Positions 60,184 through 64,000 of a stretch of DNA of 64,000 bases are shown in pieces (the stretch's first letter is position 1; every line of letters starts with the position of its first letter). The DNA is taken from positions 1,384,021 through 1,448,020 of the forward strand of contig NZ_QTJU01000001.1 of NCBI RefSeq assembly GCF_003412455.1. The letters are read 5' to 3'. Both the position numbers and the translations under genes were made by a program. The DNA comes from Deminuibacter soli. GTDB lineage: Bacteria > Bacteroidota > Bacteroidia > Chitinophagales > Chitinophagaceae. A model generated the notes under the pieces. That model ran no database searches. It saw only the letters and a program-made list of their open reading frames with translations, and was not told the DNA's origin.

Positions 60184-61269
60184 ATGACCAGCGAGCCTAT
60201 GTATTATGGCACCTACCTGCAACTGGATAAAATACTCGAAGCCCAGCACCCGGTGAGTTTTAATCCCGGTAATACACCTGCACACGATGAAATGCTGTTT
60301 ATTGTAATACACCAGGCGTATGAACTGTGGTTTAAGCAAATCCTGTTCGAGCTGGATTATGTGATGCAGGTGTTCGGGAAGGAAAAAATCAACGACAATT
60401 CCGGGGAGCTCAACCTGGTGCGTCACCGGCTTAACCGCATTATCAGCATACTGGAACTGCTGAACCAGCAGGTGGGCATTCTCGATACCATGACGCCGCT
60501 CGATTTTCTCGAGTTCCGCAACCTGCTCACGCCATCCTCCGGTTTCCAGAGCAAACAGTTTCGCTTAATAGAGGCTACACTGGGTTTGCAAATGGAAAAA
60601 CGCCACCAGAAAGATTACTACAAACGCACCAACGAAGGCGGCTTTACCCAGCCAGATTACAACCATATCAACGATACCGAACAGGCGCCCAGCCTGCTGC
60701 AGCTGGTAAACAAATGGCTGGAGCGGATGCCATTCTTTGAAACCGATTTCTGGAAAAACTACCCGGCAGCTGCACCTGCCGCACCTGCCAAACATCCGTT
60801 CTGGAACGATTACCGCCGTATTTACCAGCAAAGTCTCACAGAGCGTGAGCAGGGAAAAATCAACGACTTCGATTATGTATTCTTCAACCACGATGCCACC
60901 GGTTTTACCCCCGAACAGCTGGCCGGCTTACGCGGCAGCCTCTCTGCCCCTGCCATGCAGGCCGCCCTGTTCATTATGCTGTACCGCGATTTCCCGGTGT
61001 TCCAGGGCTCGTACCAGGTGCTGGATGCCCTTATCCGCATAGACCACCATCTCAGCAACTGGCGGCACAAACACCTGATTATGGTGCGCCGCATGATTGG
61101 TATGCGCGTGGGCACCGGCAATACTTCCGGCGCAGGCTACCTCGAAGGGGCGCTGAGCAGGCATTACATCTTCCGCGATCTTGCGGGCTTGTCTACTTAT
61201 TTAATTGAACGCCACAACCTGCCCGCACTGCCGCAGGAGCTGATCAGGCATCTCGGGTTTAATATGTAG
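60184..61269 (+). CDS. kynA: tryptophan 2,3-dioxygenase
   Basis: This heme enzyme opens the indole ring of tryptophan to N-formylkynurenine, the first step of the kynurenine pathway. The 361-residue protein has the substrate-site motif FIVIHQAYELWFKQILFELD, FRNLLTPSSGFQSKQFR, and the region with the heme-ligand His (WRHKHLIMVRRMIGMRVGTGNTSGAGYL). It is longer than the compact Xanthomonas enzyme because of an inserted middle segment (about 130-240). No other kynurenine gene is adjacent. Confidence 0.96.
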   Translation: MTSEPMYYGTYLQLDKILEAQHPVSFNPGNTPAHDEMLFIVIHQAYELWFKQILFELDYVMQVFGKEKINDNSGELNLVRHRLNRIISILELLNQQVGILDTMTPLDFLEFRNLLTPSSGFQSKQFRLIEATLGLQMEKRHQKDYYKRTNEGGFTQPDYNHINDTEQAPSLLQLVNKWLERMPFFETDFWKNYPAAAPAAPAKHPFWNDYRRIYQQSLTEREQGKINDFDYVFFNHDATGFTPEQLAGLRGSLSAPAMQAALFIMLYRDFPVFQGSYQVLDALIRIDHHLSNWRHKHLIMVRRMIGMRVGTGNTSGAGYLEGALSRHYIFRDLAGLSTYLIERHNLPALPQELIRHLGFNM

Positions 61270-61566
61270 AAGGTAGAAAATCCTTGCGCAAAAAGCATGG
61301 CGAAGTGCGCAGGAAATGCAGGGATTTGTCGTTTTGACTGAAAAGGTAGGTTCGCCCGGTATTCGTCCGAGGTTCGATCGGGGGGCGTTCAGGCAGGTCG
61401 GGGGCTAAAATGAGGTAAAAAGTCTTTTCGGGGGCATAGGCGCGTTGCCATATGCCCCGCCACTTCCTGTCTATCCTCGTTGCAGAGCAATCATTAAATT
61501 TGCTAACAATGTTAGCGAATATCAACCCGGTTATTTACCTTCACGCCGAAAGGAAGGAGCTACAAT
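61270..61566. other. intergenic region before recQ
   Basis: 297 bases without a convincing gene. It holds an imperfect hairpin after kynA (CCTTGCGC...GCGCAGG, about 61283-61314), a GC-rich stretch, a -7-like TAAATTTG (61495-61502) and a perfect palindrome GCTAAC-AAT-GTTAGC (61502-61516). An AAGGAG Shine-Dalgarno sequence lies seven bases before the recQ ATG (61554-61559). Confidence 0.55.
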
Positions 61567-63440
61567 ATGAAAAGCGCGGCAGGCATTCACCAGTTATTGA
61601 AAGACAGGTTTGGTTACACCAGTTTCAGGCATAACCAGCAGGATATTATCGAAAACCTGCTGCAGGGCAAAGATGCCATGGTGCTGATGCCTACCGGCGG
61701 CGGAAAATCGGTTTGTTACCAGTTGCCTGCCCTGGCGCTGCCCGGCGTAGCCATCGTGGTATCTCCGCTTATTGCGCTGATGAAAGACCAGGTAGATGCG
61801 CTGCTGCAAAACGGCATCCCTGCTGCTTACCTCAATTCCACGCTCTCCAATTACGAGCAGCAGCATGTACTTAACCAGCTGCCGCAGGTGAATGCACCCG
61901 ATGCCGACAGCGGGTTGAAGCTCTTGTATATTTCCCCCGAACGCTTGCTCGGCGAAGGCAATTTCATCCAGTTTCTGAAAAATATCCGTGTATCGCTGTT
62001 TGCCATTGATGAGGCGCACTGCATCAGCCAATGGGGGCACGATTTCCGGCCGGAGTACCTGCTGCTGGGCCAGTTGAAAGAACATTTTGCCGATACGCCC
62101 ATTATCGCGCTCACCGCCACGGCCGACCAGCTTACCAAAAAAGACATTATTGCCAAATTATGTCTCACAAAGTACACGGAGTTTGAAAACTCTTTCAATC
62201 GCCCCAATATCCACTACTTCGTAAAGCCGAAGAAAGATTATATCAAACAAATCACCGACTACCTCAATACCCACCGCGACGATTCGGGTATTATTTACTG
62301 CCTTTCGCGTACCGGTACGGAAGAGCTGGCCGAAAGCCTGCGCAAAAAAGGTTTTGATGCCCAGCCGTATCATGCCGGGCTGGAAAAATCTGTACGCGAC
62401 GAGCGCCAGGAGCTGTTTTTGAAAGATGAACTTAAGATAATGGTGGCCACCATTGCCTTTGGTATGGGCATCAATAAAAGCAATGTGCGTTTTGTAATGC
62501 ATGCCGATTTACCCAAGAACATGGAAGGTTATTACCAGGAAACCGGCAGGGCAGGGCGCGACGGGTTGTACAGCGAAGCCATTTTGTTTTACAGTGCAGG
62601 CGATGTGTTTAAGCTGCGCAATTTTGCCAAAGTAGACGGCAATGAAGAACAATCGCGCATACTGCTGAAAAAGCTCGACCAGATGTCGGCCTTCTGCGAA
62701 CTGCGCAGCTGCCGCCGCAAATACCTGCTCAACTATTTCAACGACGGGCCGGCAACAGCTGCGACAGCTGTGATATCTGCCTCAGCGATGTAAGCAAAAC
62801 CGACATTACCATTCCCGCACAAAAAATACTCAGCGCCGTAACCCGCCTCGAAGAGCGGTTCGGCATTAATTACATTATTGATTTTCTCCGCGGCAGCAGC
62901 ACGGTAAAAGAAATGCACCAGACACTCAAAACTTTCGGCATCGGCAAAGAAACCGGTAAAGAAGAATGGCGGGCCTGTATCAAAGACCTGCTGCACACCG
63001 GCTACCTGCAGCAAAGCGAAGGGGAGTACCCCGTGCTGCAACTAACCGCCGCCAGCTGGGATGTGCTCAGGGGCCAGCAATCTGTACTGGTAACCTCATT
63101 TAAGAAAAAGGAACAGCCACAGCAACCGGCTACAGAAGAGGGCGGCGCTGTTTTGCTCGAAAAAGACCTGCTGCAGCAATTGAAACAGCTGCGTAAAACC
63201 ATCGCGGCAAAAGAAAACATGCCCCCTTACATTATATTCTCCGATGCAACGCTGGTAGAACTGGCTACTTATTTGCCACTGGTTACAGGTGATTTGTCGC
63301 GCATCAGTGGTTTTGGCGAAGTAAAAATGGACCGCTATGGCAATGATTTCCTCGAGTGTGTACAGGATTATTGCATTTTACACAAGCTGCCAACCCGTAT
63401 TCAACAACGGCAGGATAAAAAACTGCGGTACAAACGATAA
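61567..63440 (+). pseudogene. recQ: ATP-dependent DNA helicase RecQ, interrupted by a frameshift
   Basis: The first frame (61567-62793) encodes the helicase core: FRHNQQDIIENLLQGKDAMVLMPTGGGKSVCYQLPAL, VVSPLIALMKDQV, FAIDEAHCISQWGHDFRPEY, IALTATA and YYQETGRAGRDG. It also encodes the start of the zinc domain (FCELRSCRRKYLLNYF), then shifts and stops. The missing zinc ligands (GNSCDSCDICLSD) continue directly in another frame from about 62748. That frame carries the rest of the zinc/winged-helix region and an HRDC domain (DLLQQLKQLRKTIAAKENMPPYIIFSDATLVELATY) to 63440. One missing base in GACGGGCCGGC (62743-62753; GGGG read as GGG) explains everything. It may be a sequencing error or a true mutation. 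Repaired length is about 624 aa, normal for RecQ. Confidence 0.9.
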
Positions 63441-63546
63441 AAACCAACCAGTTTTTTAGAAATGCTGAAACACAATACCACACTGCGTTTTACTCTTGTT
63501 CAGTACTGGTCACCGAAAACAATTTCACTATTTTTTTCAAAATAAA

Positions 63547-63577
63547 TTTGGCAGAAAGTTTTGGCTGCATACCTTCG
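63547..63577 (+). promoter_or_regulatory. rrn promoter P1
   Basis: TTTG (63547-63550), 19 bases, then TACCTTCG (63570-63577), which matches TAnnTTTG at seven of eight positions. GGCTGC and GCAGCC flank the -7 core as an inverted repeat. Confidence 0.72.
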
Positions 63578-63652
63578 CAGCCCGTTAATAAAACGGGTAG
63601 CTCTTTCAGCGGTGCTTGGGTTTGAAAAAAGGTAGAGAAATTTGAAAATAAA

Positions 63653-63683
63653 TTTGGTGAGAATAAAAAGCTGCTTATCTTTG
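63653..63683 (+). promoter_or_regulatory. rrn promoter P2
   Basis: TTTG (63653-63656), 19 bases, then TATCTTTG (63676-63683), a perfect -7 element. GCTGC/GCAGC again flank it with an 8-base centre. The downstream leader repeats the P1 pattern (GCAGCCCG, a small hairpin, then GGTAGCTC). Confidence 0.8.
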
Positions 63684-63763
63684 CAGCCCGGTTTGAAAAA
63701 CTGGTAGCTCATTGGAACTCAATCTTTTAGGAATAACAAACGGAAAAATATTTTGAAGAAAAA

Positions 63764-63796
63764 TTTGGAAGTTTAACCGAAAAGTTTTTACCTTTG
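63764..63796 (+). promoter_or_regulatory. rrn promoter P3
   Basis: TTTG (63764-63767), 21 bases, then TACCTTTG (63789-63796), a perfect -7 element. It is the promoter nearest to the expected 16S gene. Confidence 0.8.
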
Positions 63797-64000
63797 CAAC
63801 CCCAAATGATACGGTGGGAAGCGAAAAAAGAAGTTCTTAAAGTATAGAAACGATGGTGCGGCTTGAGGCCTGGAGGTTCACAACCTTAACATCAGCAGTA
63901 GCGGATAAAGCAGTAGTGCTTTATCGGTTAAAGATCTTTGAAAGAAGGAAGCAACAGTACGTAACGAAAGTTATGGTAAGATTGCAAGCGTAACACAATT

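Larger units (their letters stand above)
63441..64000 (+). promoter_or_regulatory. rRNA operon promoter and leader region
   Basis: The last 560 bases contain no protein gene. Three tandem promoters (entries below), repeated initial-transcript hairpins and a long leader point to an rRNA operon whose 16S gene starts beyond the right edge. The leader contains an antiterminator-like stretch AAAGATCTTTGAAAG near 63928. Just before it is a perfect hairpin GATAAAGCA/TGCTTTATC (63904-63912 with 63917-63925). No 16S sequence is inside the window. Confidence 0.75.

Noticed and set aside
61350..61390. tRNA-like GGTTCGATC sequence
   Set aside because: No matching acceptor, D or anticodon arms could be found around it.
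61259..61525. 88-codon minus-strand ORF between kynA and recQ
   Set aside because: It overlaps the end of kynA and the recQ promoter region, and has no family signal.
1..64000. CRISPR arrays, integrases, transposases, prophage genes
   Set aside because: No regularly spaced repeats, no recombinase motifs and no phage structural genes were seen.

Overview
The window looks like the chromosome of a Bacteroidota bacterium, most likely a Chitinophagaceae relative. The reasons are a SusC/SusD pair with a DUF1735-type lipoprotein, LytS/LytTR two-component proteins, ribosomal protein bTHX, a cobalamin-dependent methionine synthase split into two genes, the family-typical proteins DUF4286, DUF2490 and 2TM, few Shine-Dalgarno sequences, and several promoters of the Bacteroidota form TTTG-N19..21-TAnnTTTG. 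I see no integrase, transposase, tRNA gene or CRISPR array. The last 500 bases are a triple promoter and leader that should feed a 16S rRNA gene just beyond the right edge.

Layout. 1-4.3 kb: a cut-off Tat-secreted protein, a small lipoprotein, a GH78 alpha-L-rhamnosidase and a hypothetical protein. 4.6-12.1 kb: a class I lanthipeptide locus with a LytS-type sensor kinase, LytTR regulator, 54-residue precursor, stand-alone receiver, LanC-like protein and full-length LanB dehydratase. A textbook LytTR-type direct repeat lies in front of lanB. 12.3-15.0 kb: an AraC regulator, a SnoaL-like protein and a desaturase strikingly like eukaryotic sphingolipid delta-4 desaturases. 15.1-20.3 kb: a five-gene minus-strand operon with an ABC ATPase, a permease, a periplasmic solute-binding domain fused to a peptidoglycan-binding OmpA domain, a membrane-anchored long-helix protein and a soluble coiled-coil protein. 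I do not recognise it as a characterised system. 21-27 kb: a SusC/SusD/lipoprotein nutrient-uptake operon behind a long leader.

27-36.4 kb: a CDF metal exporter, a GNAT acetyltransferase, OxyR with both redox cysteines, succinate-semialdehyde dehydrogenase, split metH and recR. 36.5-41 kb: an Rhs polymorphic toxin with an AT-rich tip and an adjacent candidate immunity gene. 41-61 kb is mostly housekeeping: an Ig-like lipoprotein, a UvrD-type helicase fused to a nuclease with Fe-S-type cysteines, acyl-CoA ligase, an orphan TPR histidine kinase, AsmA, LOG protein, xthA, HU, bTHX, pdxH, YIP1, pyrH, DUF2490 and tryptophan 2,3-dioxygenase. 61.6-63.4 kb: recQ broken by a one-base frameshift. 63.5-64 kb: rRNA promoters P1-P3.

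The two places most worth attention are the lanthipeptide/LytTR locus, which may be a peptide-signalling circuit (its LanC lacks two zinc ligands), and the ABC/OmpA/coiled-coil operon, which looks like an envelope-spanning machine. All functions are inferred by reading motifs; no database search was run.
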